NCBI RefSeq assembly: GCF_900582625.1
Contig: NZ_UTIQ01000001.1
Location: 930,001-994,000 of the forward strand
From: Pseudomonas viridiflava
Lineage (GTDB): Bacteria > Pseudomonadota > Gammaproteobacteria > Pseudomonadales > Pseudomonadaceae
Length of the DNA: 64,000 bases
Direction: 5' to 3'
Shown piece after piece: positions 18,999-27,753 of the stretch (the stretch's first letter is position 1; the number at the start of each line of letters is the position of its first letter). A program made the position numbers and the translations under genes. Under the pieces are notes generated by a model, which saw only the letters and a program-made list of their open reading frames with translations, ran no database searches and was not told where the DNA came from.

Positions 18999-20162
18999 TT
19001 ACAGGTAGAACGCTTTCAACGGCGGGAAGCCGTTGAATTCCACTGCGCTATAGCTGGTGGTGTAGGCACCGGTGGACAGCCAGTACAGGCGATCACCAAT
19101 CGACAGGTTCAGCGGCAGGCCGTACTTGTAGTTCTCGTACATGATGTCGGCGCTGTCGCAGGTCGGGCCGGCGATGACCACTTCTTCCATCTCGCCTTTC
19201 TTCTCGGTCCAGATCGGGAACTTGATGGACTCGTCCATGGTTTCGATCAGACCAGAGAACTTGCCCACGTCCACATACACCCAACGCTCAACAGCAGTAC
19301 GCGATTTACGCGCCACCAAGACGACTTCGCTGACCAGGATGCCAGCGTTGGCGATCAGCGAACGGCCCGGCTCCAGAATGATTTCCGGCAGGTCGTCACC
19401 GAAGTCTTCCTTGAGGAAGCGAATGATCTCTTCGGCGTAGGTTTCCAGGCTGTTAGTGCGGGTGATGTAGTTGGCCGGGAAGCCGCCGCCCATGTTGATC
19501 AGTTTCAGCTCGATGCCGTCTTCTTCTTTCAAACGCTCGAAAATCACTTTTACCTTGGCGATAGCCGCGTCCCACACCGAGATGTCGCGCTGCTGCGAAC
19601 CGACGTGGAACGACAGGCCGTAAGGCACCAGGCCCAGGTCACGGGCCAGAATCAGCAGGTCCATGGCCATGTCGGTCTGGCAGCCGAACTTGCGCGACAG
19701 CGGCCAGTCAGCAGTGGTCGAGCCTTCGGTAAGAATGCGCACATACACTTTCGAACCCGGCGCAGCCTTGGCAATGTTGCGCAAGTCGGCTTCGGAGTCG
19801 GTGGCGTACAGGCGCACGCCTTTGTCATAGAAGTAACGGATGTCGCGAGACTTCTTGATGGTGTTGCCGTAGCTGATGCGCTCCGGGCCGACACCGGCGG
19901 ACATGACTTTGTCCAGCTCATAGATAGAAGCGATGTCGAAGTTCGAGCCTTTGTCGCGCAGCAGCTCGATGATTTCGATAGCGGGGTTGGCCTTGACGGC
20001 GTAGTAGACCTTGGCGAATTCGAAACCGGCGCGCAGGTCATCGTAAGCCTGGCTGATGATGTTGGTGTCGATCACCACGAACGGGGTTTCTTGCTGGTCG
20101 GCGAAGGCCTTCATTTTCTGGAAGGTTTCGCGCGGGTAGTAGTCTTCGACCTTAATCGACAT
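18999..20162 (-). CDS. speC: Ornithine decarboxylase SpeC (fold III, PLP)
   Basis: A 387-residue alanine-racemase-fold ornithine decarboxylase that makes putrescine in the cytoplasm. Lys57 in VYYAVKANP carries PLP. 'HVGSQQRD', 'NMGGGFPANY' and 'EPGRSL' form the cofactor pocket. The catalytic cysteine lies in 'GPTCDSADIMYE' near the C-terminus. Length matches the eukaryote-like short form found in Pseudomonas. A promoter can be read at 20,355-20,383, leaving a long leader of about 185 nt with a 7-bp hairpin. Confidence 0.95.
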   Translation of the reverse strand: MSIKVEDYYPRETFQKMKAFADQQETPFVVIDTNIISQAYDDLRAGFEFAKVYYAVKANPAIEIIELLRDKGSNFDIASIYELDKVMSAGVGPERISYGNTIKKSRDIRYFYDKGVRLYATDSEADLRNIAKAAPGSKVYVRILTEGSTTADWPLSRKFGCQTDMAMDLLILARDLGLVPYGLSFHVGSQQRDISVWDAAIAKVKVIFERLKEEDGIELKLINMGGGFPANYITRTNSLETYAEEIIRFLKEDFGDDLPEIILEPGRSLIANAGILVSEVVLVARKSRTAVERWVYVDVGKFSGLIETMDESIKFPIWTEKKGEMEEVVIAGPTCDSADIMYENYKYGLPLNLSIGDRLYWLSTGAYTTSYSAVEFNGFPPLKAFYL

Positions 20163-20668
20163 GCGGGGGACTCCATGGGCAAAACAAACAAAGGTAGTAA
20201 GGGGTGGCTTTGTGACAAAGCCGCGAACGTCTAATCCGTTTCCCCACTTTGGTTCGCCTACTTCCCAAGGCTTGTCGCCGAGTATCGAAACCGATCTCTC
20301 GTCGTCAGTACTTGAGCCGCATGGATCGTTTCCAGCATGGACGTTCGGGCGCGAACTTTAGGAGCATGTGGGGGCAAGATCAATCAAAAAATGCCGCTGT
20401 TTTGCACCTGATTGTCGCCTTACCGATTGCCCGTTTTGGATTCCAAACAAAACGTCCGAAATGCTGCACAAACCGTTGCGGCGCTTGGCTTCCAGCGCAG
20501 GTGCTGAGGGGAAGTATCCAGTCCGTTTTTGACAGACCGGCTATCACCATCAGGGTTCATTTGGATCGACTCAACGGAGCGACCGCCGCTTACGCCTCGG
20601 CCGCCCATCGAGGCGGGGCATCCTGTATACTTCGCGCCCAATTTCCAGCTCCACGACCAGGTTCTCGC
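20163..20668. other. 506-bp divergent control region between speC and prfC
   Basis: It holds the speC promoter (20,355-20,383), a perfect hairpin ggctttg-tga-caaagcc at 20,206-20,222 in the speC leader, an inverted repeat gcctcg...cgaggc (20,594-20,614) and a -10-like TATACT at 20,626-20,631 before prfC. I see no additional gene. Confidence 0.5.
20355..20383 (-). promoter_or_regulatory. Sigma-70-type promoter for speC
   Basis: On the minus strand TTGATC (20,383-20,378) and TAAAGT (20,360-20,355) are separated by 17 bp. Start of transcription would be near 20,348. Confidence 0.55.
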
Positions 20669-22252
20669 ATGTCCATTCAGGCCGCCGAAGTCGCGAAACG
20701 CCGTACGTTCGCCATCATCTCCCACCCCGACGCCGGTAAAACCACCATTACCGAGAAGCTTCTGCTTATGGGTAAAGCCATTGCCGTGGCGGGTACGGTG
20801 AAATCGCGTAAATCCGACCGCCATGCGACGTCTGACTGGATGGAAATGGAGAAGCAGCGCGGCATCTCCATCACCACCTCGGTGATGCAGTTCCCCTACC
20901 GCGAGCACATGATCAACCTGCTCGACACCCCCGGCCACGAAGACTTCTCGGAAGACACCTACCGCACCCTGACGGCAGTGGACTCGGCCCTGATGGTGCT
21001 CGACGGCGGTAAAGGCGTTGAGCCGCGCACCATCGCCCTGATGGACGTGTGCCGCCTGCGCGACACGCCCATCGTCAGCTTTATCAACAAACTGGACCGC
21101 GACATTCGCGACCCGATTGAACTGCTCGACGAGATCGAAGCCGTTCTGAAAATCAAAGCAGCGCCGGTGACCTGGCCGATTGGCTGCTACCGCGACTTCA
21201 AAGGCGTGTACCACCTGGCCGACGACTACATCATCGTCTACACCCCGGGCCACGGCCACGAACGCACCGAAACCAAAATCATCGAAAAACTCGACTCCGA
21301 CGAAGCCCGTGCGCACTTGGGCGACGAGTACGAGCGTTTTATCGAACAGTTGGAATTGGTTCAGGGCGCTTGCCATGAATTCAACCGCCAGGAATTTCTC
21401 GACGGCAAACTCACCCCGGTATTTTTCGGTACGGCGCTGGGCAACTTCGGCGTCGACCACGTACTCGACGCCGTGGTCGATTGGGCGCCGCAGCCGCTGG
21501 CCCGTGTGGCCAACGAGCGCACCGTTGAACCGGAAGAAGAGAAATTCAGCGGCTTCGTGTTCAAGATTCAAGCAAACATGGACCCCAAACACCGCGACCG
21601 CATCGCCTTTATGCGCATCTGCTCCGGCAAATACGACAAAGGCATGAAAATGCGCCACGTGCGCCTGGGCAAAGACGTGCGCATCGGCGACGCCCTGACC
21701 TTCTTCTCTTCCGAACGTGAGCAACTGGAAGAAGCGTTTGCCGGCGACATCATCGGCTTGCACAACCACGGCACCATCCAGATCGGCGACACCTTCACCG
21801 AAGGCGAAAACCTCGGCTTCACCGGCATCCCGCACTTCGCCCCCGAACTGTTCCGCCGCGTTCGCCTGAAGGACCCGCTGAAATCCAAGCAACTGCGCCA
21901 AGGCTTGCAAGAACTAGCCGAAGAAGGCGCCACACAGGTGTTCTTCCCGGAACGCAGCAACGACATCATCCTCGGCGCCGTAGGTGTGCTGCAGTTCGAC
22001 GTGGTCGCCAGCCGGCTGAAAGAGGAATACAAGGTCGAGTGCCAGTACGAGCCGATCACCGTGTGGTCGGCCCGTTGGATCGACAGCAGCGATAAGAAGA
22101 AGCTTGAGGAATTCAAGGTCAAGGCCGTGGAAAACCTGGCCATCGACGGCGGCGGCCACCTGACCTACCTGGCGCCGACGCGCGTGAACTTGAGCTTGAT
22201 GGAAGAGCGCTGGCCCGAGGTGAAGTTCAGGGCTACGCGGGAACATCATTGA
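20669..22252 (+). CDS. prfC: Peptide chain release factor 3
   Basis: A 527-residue translational GTPase, the exact length usual for RF3. The G domain shows SHPDAGKTT (P loop), '[16 protein letters not shown]' (G3) and 'NKLDRD' (G4). Domain 2 and the RF3 C-terminal domain ('[19 protein letters not shown]') follow. RF3 recycles RF1/RF2 from the ribosome. ATG 20669 starts [16 protein letters not shown]; the frame is open upstream but that part is unrelated. A -10-like element lies 38 bp upstream. Confidence 0.96.
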   Translation: MSIQAAEVAKRRTFAIISHPDAGKTTITEKLLLMGKAIAVAGTVKSRKSDRHATSDWMEMEKQRGISITTSVMQFPYREHMINLLDTPGHEDFSEDTYRTLTAVDSALMVLDGGKGVEPRTIALMDVCRLRDTPIVSFINKLDRDIRDPIELLDEIEAVLKIKAAPVTWPIGCYRDFKGVYHLADDYIIVYTPGHGHERTETKIIEKLDSDEARAHLGDEYERFIEQLELVQGACHEFNRQEFLDGKLTPVFFGTALGNFGVDHVLDAVVDWAPQPLARVANERTVEPEEEKFSGFVFKIQANMDPKHRDRIAFMRICSGKYDKGMKMRHVRLGKDVRIGDALTFFSSEREQLEEAFAGDIIGLHNHGTIQIGDTFTEGENLGFTGIPHFAPELFRRVRLKDPLKSKQLRQGLQELAEEGATQVFFPERSNDIILGAVGVLQFDVVASRLKEEYKVECQYEPITVWSARWIDSSDKKKLEEFKVKAVENLAIDGGGHLTYLAPTRVNLSLMEERWPEVKFRATREHH

Positions 22253-22272
22253 TTTAGTGATGTTGCCTCAAC

Positions 22273-22398
22273 GGCCCCTCACCCCTGCCCCTCTCCCGCA
22301 AGCGGGAGAGGGGTTCTAATCGGCGCAACCTGCACCTACTCGGTCGGGCCGGTCTCCCCTCTCCCGCTCTGCGGGAGAGGGGCTGGGGGTGAGGGCCG
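22273..22398. repeat. Double-hairpin palindromic repeat beside and inside the DUF559 gene
   Basis: Outer inverted ends (cggcccctcacccc / ggggtgagggccg) enclose two perfect 12-bp-arm hairpins at 22,288-22,313 (loop aa) and 22,356-22,382 (loop tct), both reading cccctctcccgc ... gcgggagagggg. About 42 bp lie between them. The second hairpin is part of the DUF559 reading frame. A third, isolated copy lies at 7597-7634. Confidence 0.85.
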
Positions 22399-22734
22399 CC
22401 CTTGCTGTTCCACCCAAATCCGCAACGCTTCCATAACCGAGTCCATCTCGCCAAATACCTGATTATTCCAGAAGCGCAACACGCTATATCCCTGGGTCCT
22501 CAGCCAATCGCTACGACAGTTATCGTATCCAACTTGTTCTGAGTGCTGGCCGCCGTCGAGCTCAACAATCAGCTTCAACTCCCTGCAAACGAAATCCACC
22601 ATGTATCGCCCAAGCGGCACCTGACGCCTGAACTTAAGCCCCAAAAAACGCCGGTCCCTCAACCTAAACCACATCACCCGCTCCGCCTCCGTCGCCGCCC
22701 CTCGCAACCCTTTGGCACGCCCACGTAAATCCAT
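22336..22734 (-). CDS. DUF559 (Vsr-like) nuclease-fold protein
   Basis: A 132-residue protein. Residues 1-108 match DUF559: 'RRFLGLKFRRQVPLGRYMVD' followed by FVCRELKLIVELDGGQH. Asp47, Glu58, Asp60 and His64 would be the PD-(D/E)xK-type active site. The C-terminal 20 or so residues (Pro/Ser/Gly-rich, PSPPAPLPQSGRG) are encoded by one hairpin of the palindromic repeat, so the repeat has replaced or extended the natural end. The start is ATG 22734. It may be a repair-like or mobile-element nuclease; the function is not established. Confidence 0.8.
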   Translation of the reverse strand: MDLRGRAKGLRGAATEAERVMWFRLRDRRFLGLKFRRQVPLGRYMVDFVCRELKLIVELDGGQHSEQVGYDNCRSDWLRTQGYSVLRFWNNQVFGEMDSVMEALRIWVEQQGRPSPPAPLPQSGRGETGPTE

Positions 22735-22748
22735 TTACCCTACTCCCC

Positions 22749-23528
22749 ATGCGCCTAATCGACACCCACACCCACCTCGACTTCCCCGACTTCGATGCCG
22801 ATCGCAGCCGGCTCCTGGCCAATGCCCGAGATAAAGGAGTGGAGCGCTTGGTCGTACTCGGGGTCTATCAGAGCAACTGGCAGCGCGTATGGGACTTGGC
22901 CCAGGAAAACGACAGCCTCTATGCGGCCCTCGGCCTGCATCCCGTTTACCTGGAGCAGCACCACCCCGACCACCTAGACGAATTGCGCACCTGGCTGGAA
23001 CGCTTGGCCGGCGACAAAAAGCTCTGCGCCGTGGGCGAGTTCGGGTTGGACTATTACCTGCCAGAGCTGGACCGCGACCGCCAACAAACCCTGTTCGAAG
23101 CACAACTCGCCCTGGCGGCCGACTTTGAACTACCGCCGCTTTTGCACGTGCGTCGCAGCCACGCGCAGGTGATCGCCACGCTCAAGCGCTTCAACTTGAA
23201 ACGCCCTGGCATCATTCATGCGTTTGCGGGGAGCTATGAGGAAGCCCGTGAATACATGAAGTTGGGCTTTAAATTGGGGCTTGGCGGTGCCGCCACCTGG
23301 CCGCAGGCCTTGCGCTTGCGCAAGACGGTGCAGCGACTGCCTCTGGAGGCCATCGTGCTGGAAACGGATTCTCCGGATATGGCGCCAGCCATGTACCCCA
23401 ACCAGCGTAATAGTCCCGAACATCTTCCCGAAATCTGCCAAGCACTCGCTCAGTTGCTTGGTGTGAACACGCAAGAGCTCGCGCGGACCACTACCGGTAA
23501 CGCGCGAGCCCTGTTTGGCTGGACTTAA
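22749..23528 (+). CDS. TatD-family metal-dependent DNase (YjjV-like)
   Basis: A 259-residue TIM-barrel hydrolase. Metal ligands are visible as HTHTHLD (6-12), Glu in 'AVGEFGLDYY' (about 99), His in 'LLHVRRSH', His in 'GIIHAFAGS' and Asp in 'VLETDSPDMAP'. The family cuts DNA with 3'-5' activity and takes part in DNA repair. E. coli carries yjjV not far from prfC, and the position here favours that branch. It is followed by a terminator. Confidence 0.9.
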   Translation: MRLIDTHTHLDFPDFDADRSRLLANARDKGVERLVVLGVYQSNWQRVWDLAQENDSLYAALGLHPVYLEQHHPDHLDELRTWLERLAGDKKLCAVGEFGLDYYLPELDRDRQQTLFEAQLALAADFELPPLLHVRRSHAQVIATLKRFNLKRPGIIHAFAGSYEEAREYMKLGFKLGLGGAATWPQALRLRKTVQRLPLEAIVLETDSPDMAPAMYPNQRNSPEHLPEICQALAQLLGVNTQELARTTTGNARALFGWT

Positions 23529-23534
23529 TTATTT

Positions 23535-23566
23535 ATCGCTAAGACTTTAGCGATGTTCCTTTTATT
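23535..23566 (+). terminator. Terminator after the TatD gene
   Basis: Stem ATCGCTAA / TTAGCGAT with a 4-nt loop, then GTTCCTTTTATT. It lies 7 bp past the stop codon. It also marks the left boundary of the A+T-rich insertion that follows. Confidence 0.75.
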
Positions 23567-23618
23567 GATTCAGGCTGACACTTATTCATCCGTACCTTAG
23601 AACTATCGTAAAACAGCG

Positions 23619-25133
23619 TTAATTACCGTCATTCCGCTTAGGCTGTTGGGTAGGGTGAAACGGATTTGGCCCAATAGGCTCTACCGCGAGAGGAAATTCT
23701 TCATCTACAGGTCTCTGTTTTTTACGCGGTTTCGGTATCGGTTTAACCTTCGGAACTGCGGCACTGCCGCCGGCACTCGGGAAATCAGCGGGAAGCATCA
23801 CATATCGGTCCGAAGTATTCCCATGGGGCCAGGCATGCGCACCGCTTGATGACGCACTCGACGGCAGGTTATAGACATATTGCGTCCTGTCAGCCGTTGC
23901 AGTCGCAGCGTCCAGCTTTTGATAAACAGGGAAACTGGCGTCGAACTTTCCGACCGTCAAATCATTCGCATAATTTCGAAGCATCCGATACTGGGTAGCG
24001 TTGTGCACCATCTTATCGCTACGCTGATTGCGTAAAGCCAGAATCATCTCGTCCACTACGTGTTTCGTATTGTGGGTGTCCAGTTTTCGGTTGAGATAAG
24101 CCGTCTGCAGTTGCGCCGCCACAATGACCATCCCCGTGCGCCCAACCCCTGTCGTGCAATGTATCGCCACGCATTTATCAGCGTCTTTCGCCGCCGTACG
24201 GGCTTCGTTTATATCCGCCGCAATACTGTTGAGCCAACCCGTCTCCTTAGTGTGCAGGTCACTAACGGGTATATTTAAATATTTAACTTCGTTGTGAGCG
24301 ACTGAGCCATCAGGGTAAGTCAATTTAATACCCAGCCCTCCAGAAGTTGCGTCAGCTATAAAGTTATGTGGGTTTCGGTTGATCAGTTGAAACTCCGCCG
24401 CATAACCTCTCAATTTAGATACAGCCTCGCCCGCGTTAGAAGGCCGATAATCAGTAAGATCATACTTAGCAAGATCAGCAGGCGTGGTCAGATCAACAAC
24501 CGTATGTACCTCCCGCAAAACGTCGGCAAAATTAATCAAATATTTCCTTTGATTTCTAGCCTGCCCCGTCGACTGCGCGTCTTCTTTAGCTAACTTAACG
24601 TTGGGATAGGCGATCAGCAGATCTGCCGCATCGCCGAACACTTCCAGCGTGCCGCTGATTGAGCTGGGCCGGTTGCCGGTGATTTCCGTGAGAATCGCTT
24701 TTGCCGTCTGTTTTAGATTCGGGTTAAGCAGCACCGCACCGCCAATCTGGCTCGTGCCGTTGACCATGCTGTTGTTGAAAATAACGCCAGGGTTGGCCAC
24801 GTCGAACTGGCCAAAACGGTTGTGGGACAAGCCATTGCCGTTCGGATTGGCAATCTCGATTACGGGCACTCCATTAGCTGAGCTGATGACGCTGGGGCCT
24901 GGCGATATGCGGTCTAGGAGAATTTCTGCGGCGGCCCAATTCGGTAAACCAGCAAGCAGCACAGCTAGCGAAAGTGGCTTGAGAATGGGAGCCGGCTGGA
25001 TGCGCAATGGCATCGCGTCGATTAAGCCATCCGGGCATTGGCCAGGCTTGCGTCGAGAGCGCGCGATTTCCGCGACGGGAATCAAGCAACCGAAAATCGT
25101 ACTGAAAACTAGACGAAAGCAACCCTTGTTCAT
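23619..25133 (-). CDS. Chimeric secreted protein: truncated two-partner-secretion domain fused to a protein tyrosine phosphatase
   Basis: A 504-residue chimera. Residues 1-30 (MNKGCFRLVF...VAEIARSRRKP) are an extended signal-peptide region, and 52-69 form its hydrophobic core, ending WAAA. Residues 70-178 are the first half of a filamentous-haemagglutinin TPS domain, with NPNG (97-100), GLSHNRFGQFDV and NPNL (137-140). It stops at AYPN, where the second NPNG motif belongs. Residues 195-395 are a tyrosine phosphatase: acid loop PVSD (Asp292), P loop HCTTGVGRTG (Cys326, Arg332) and Gln loop NATQYRML (Gln381). Residues 396-504 form a Pro/basic tail. G+C falls to about 44% in the phosphatase part (hand count, 24,301-24,420). 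No TpsB partner lies in the window. The frame is unbroken. Confidence 0.85.
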   Translation of the reverse strand: MNKGCFRLVFSTIFGCLIPVAEIARSRRKPGQCPDGLIDAMPLRIQPAPILKPLSLAVLLAGLPNWAAAEILLDRISPGPSVISSANGVPVIEIANPNGNGLSHNRFGQFDVANPGVIFNNSMVNGTSQIGGAVLLNPNLKQTAKAILTEITGNRPSSISGTLEVFGDAADLLIAYPNVKLAKEDAQSTGQARNQRKYLINFADVLREVHTVVDLTTPADLAKYDLTDYRPSNAGEAVSKLRGYAAEFQLINRNPHNFIADATSGGLGIKLTYPDGSVAHNEVKYLNIPVSDLHTKETGWLNSIAADINEARTAAKDADKCVAIHCTTGVGRTGMVIVAAQLQTAYLNRKLDTHNTKHVVDEMILALRNQRSDKMVHNATQYRMLRNYANDLTVGKFDASFPVYQKLDAATATADRTQYVYNLPSSASSSGAHAWPHGNTSDRYVMLPADFPSAGGSAAVPKVKPIPKPRKKQRPVDEEFPLAVEPIGPNPFHPTQQPKRNDGN

Positions 25134-25301
25134 AACCGGCCCCGAACTCAAAAAGAGCCAGAACCTTAACGACGCGCGTATTGAGTAGACGTAGGTCGGC
25201 CTATTTTGTCGGCAGCGATCCTACCGGCCGAGACTACAGACCCTGCGCTGCGGTTTGGCGAAACCGTCTGAGAGAAGAAGCCGGGCAATCAGGTTGGCAA
25301 G

Positions 25302-25346
25302 AAAAAGGGCAATAACCGTTGATACGCGATCAATCGTTATTGCCCC
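25302..25346 (-). terminator. Terminator after the chemoreceptor gene
   Basis: On the minus strand GGGCAATAAC pairs with GTTATTGCCC (arms 25,307-25,316 and 25,336-25,345) and an inner ATTGATCGCGTATCAA extension is possible. TTTTTC follows. Confidence 0.85.
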
Positions 25347-25399
25347 TTAACGCAGCCCCGCCGAGCGCGGGGTGCTTAGCCAAAGAACGTGAGTCGTGG

Positions 25400-27430
25400 C
25401 TATACGCGGAACGCGCTGATCAGTTGCTTGAGATGAGCCACTTCGCCCGACAGTTCACGGCTCGCCTGCTCGGTCTGGCTTGCGCCTTCAGCCGTACGCT
25501 CGCCGGCCAGGTTGATTTCGACGATGTTCTGGTCGATGTCGTGCGCCACAGCGGTTTGCTGCTCCGCCGCCGCCGCGATCTGCTGGTTTTGGTCGACGAT
25601 CATGCCCACCGCACCAAGAATATTTTCCAGCGCCACCTGCACCTTGCCGGACTCGGCCACGGTGTTGTCGGCCATGCTGTGACTGCTGTGCATGGTTTTG
25701 ACCGCTGCACCGACGCCGCCTTGCAGCTTGGCAATCATCTTTTCGATTTCTTCAGTGGACTGCTGGGTGCGCTTGGCCAGGTTGCGGACCTCGTCGGCCA
25801 CCACGGCAAACCCACGACCCTGCTCGCCAGCACGCGCTGCCTCGATGGCCGCGTTTAGGGCCAAGAGGTTGGTTTGTTCAGCGATGCCTTTGATCACGTC
25901 GAGCACTTGGCTGATCGAGGCACTGTCGCTGGCCAGTTGATTAATGACGGTTACCGACTGGTCAATCTCATCGGCCAGCCGTTGGATGCTGCCAACCTGC
26001 AATTCCACCAGCGCGCGACCGTTGACGGTTTCGTGATTAACGCTTTGCGCGCTGTCTACGGCGGCCGCGGCGCTACGGGCAACTTCCTGCGCGGTGGCGG
26101 ACATCTGGTTCATCGCCGTGGCCACTTGTTCGATCTGGCTACGCTGCCCAGCGACGGCCTGGTTGCTTTGCGCGGACACGTCCTCCACCCGATCGGCCTG
26201 CACGCCCACAGCACTAACCGTGTGGCCGACGCGCTCAATAAGGTGGTGAATCTTCTGCACGGTGCCGTTGAACACTTCACCCAATTCGCCCAGTTCGTCA
26301 CGACTCTGGGCGCGGAAGCTGACGGTCATGTCGCCGGCCGCGACTTGGTCCATTACCTTGCCGAGGCTTTTCAACGTGGTGCGGGTGGACACATAAAACG
26401 CGCCGTAGAGATAGCCGATGAGGATAAACACCACTAGCAGCGCCACCACCAACAGCACCATCTGGGTTTGCTTACGCTCCAGACGTTTTTGCAGTTGTTG
26501 CTTGAGGAACACCAAGGCGGCGTCGTTCAGTTGGTAGGTTTTTTCCATCGACGCCGACACTTTGTCGTAGAACCCCTGCCACGGCTCGTCCAGGGAGTCG
26601 GCCATCACCACTTGGTCTTCGAAGAACGTGCTGCTTTCTTTCAACGTTGCGCGGCTGGCTTCGGCCAGGCTTTTCAACGCTTCTTGTGCAGCCGGGCTGC
26701 CATCGAGCGCGTCATTGATGGTCAGGCCGTACTCAGCGTGGAGTTTTTCCAGCAGCAACAGCAATTCATCGAACTTGCCGCTCGCGGAGGAGTTGAGGAA
26801 GCCTTGCGCCAGCGACGCTGCGCCCAGCGAGCGACCGGTGCTCAGGGCTGCGGTGACGGAAGTGGTGCCGTTGGTGACCAGCTCGATCATCTGGCGCACG
26901 GTGGTCTGGTTGTCTTGGCTGAGGCCGGCCTGGTTGGCGATGATCTTGATCAGCACCTGCATGTTGCCCTGCAGCTTCTCGATCATCGGTGCTTTGCTCT
27001 GCAACGACGTTTCGGCGTCAGCGGCCTGCAGGGCTTTTACCAGCTCGTCACGCTTGCTGATGAACAGCTCGATCTGGTCGGCATCGGTGACCACCGGTTC
27101 GAGCTTGAGCAGGTCAGCTTCGATGCGTTTGCTCAGCGCGCCGATACGCGCTTCGAGATCGCCCGCCTTGCCGGATTGGCCGACGGCAGCGTTGATCTCG
27201 ACCATGTCGTTGAGGTTTTCAAGGTCGCCGCGCAACTTGAGGCTAGCGCTCATCAAGTCGAGGCTTTGCAGCTCGGCGCGCGTGCCGATGAACTCGTTAT
27301 ACGAGTCCTGCACGAGATAGAAGTTGGTAACCAGCATCGGCAGAAAGAACAGGACGCTGATCAAGCTGAATTTCATACCAAAACTGAGGCGATTCATCAG
27401 CGCGATGGCCGGATACAGCACGGTCTTCAC
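25400..27430 (-). CDS. Methyl-accepting chemotaxis protein
   Basis: A 676-residue chemoreceptor. One membrane helix lies at about 19-40 and a second at about 325-345 (VLLVVALLVVFILIGYLYG). The roughly 280-residue periplasmic region is helical and not assigned to a known ligand class. HAMP follows, then the signalling domain with the hairpin tip 'IKGIAEQTNLLALNAAIEAA' and 'VVADEVRNLAKRT'. There is no C-terminal CheR pentapeptide. I prefer GTG 27430 because AGGAG lies 8 bp before it; ATG 27448 has no such site. A FliA-type promoter is found upstream. Confidence 0.92.
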   Translation of the reverse strand: MKTVLYPAIALMNRLSFGMKFSLISVLFFLPMLVTNFYLVQDSYNEFIGTRAELQSLDLMSASLKLRGDLENLNDMVEINAAVGQSGKAGDLEARIGALSKRIEADLLKLEPVVTDADQIELFISKRDELVKALQAADAETSLQSKAPMIEKLQGNMQVLIKIIANQAGLSQDNQTTVRQMIELVTNGTTSVTAALSTGRSLGAASLAQGFLNSSASGKFDELLLLLEKLHAEYGLTINDALDGSPAAQEALKSLAEASRATLKESSTFFEDQVVMADSLDEPWQGFYDKVSASMEKTYQLNDAALVFLKQQLQKRLERKQTQMVLLVVALLVVFILIGYLYGAFYVSTRTTLKSLGKVMDQVAAGDMTVSFRAQSRDELGELGEVFNGTVQKIHHLIERVGHTVSAVGVQADRVEDVSAQSNQAVAGQRSQIEQVATAMNQMSATAQEVARSAAAAVDSAQSVNHETVNGRALVELQVGSIQRLADEIDQSVTVINQLASDSASISQVLDVIKGIAEQTNLLALNAAIEAARAGEQGRGFAVVADEVRNLAKRTQQSTEEIEKMIAKLQGGVGAAVKTMHSSHSMADNTVAESGKVQVALENILGAVGMIVDQNQQIAAAAEQQTAVAHDIDQNIVEINLAGERTAEGASQTEQASRELSGEVAHLKQLISAFRV

Positions 27431-27753
27431 AAGACGTCTCCTGATCACATTATTGTTATTGGATCGTCACAGGGCAGAGCGGGGACGCAGCGGGGGTCAA
27501 TCGCTTTCGTCTCTGTCGACCCGTGCGCGTCGCAGTGCGCGTTCACCGTGCAGTGAGCGTGACACGAGTCACAAACTGCCGGGCGCGGCATTCTGTATAC
27601 CCGATATCGGCACGCACCTTTGTAACTTAAGGTTAAGTGAGCGTCCATCGCCAGGAAGGGCCATTGATCTGAGTGATGGCACTTCACACCCCATGGCAAC
27701 GCGACCCCAGCCAGCGCGGGCGTTTCAGCCCGACCAGTGGTGCCGTGACGGGG
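27431..27753. other. 323-bp region between ampE and the chemoreceptor gene
   Basis: It contains the FliA-type promoter at 27,604-27,630 and about 175 nt of leader. A GC-rich inverted piece near the ampE end could terminate ampDE but lacks a clear T run. No gene is seen. Confidence 0.5.
27604..27630 (-). promoter_or_regulatory. FliA (sigma-28) type promoter for the chemoreceptor
   Basis: On the minus strand TTAAGTTA, 11 bp, GCCGATAT. This matches the consensus TAAAGTTT-N11-GCCGATAA at 14 of 16 (6 of 8... and 7 of 8 counted separately gives 13 of 16) with exact spacing; I take 13 of 16 as the count. Motility-class control of the receptor is inferred. Confidence 0.65.
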
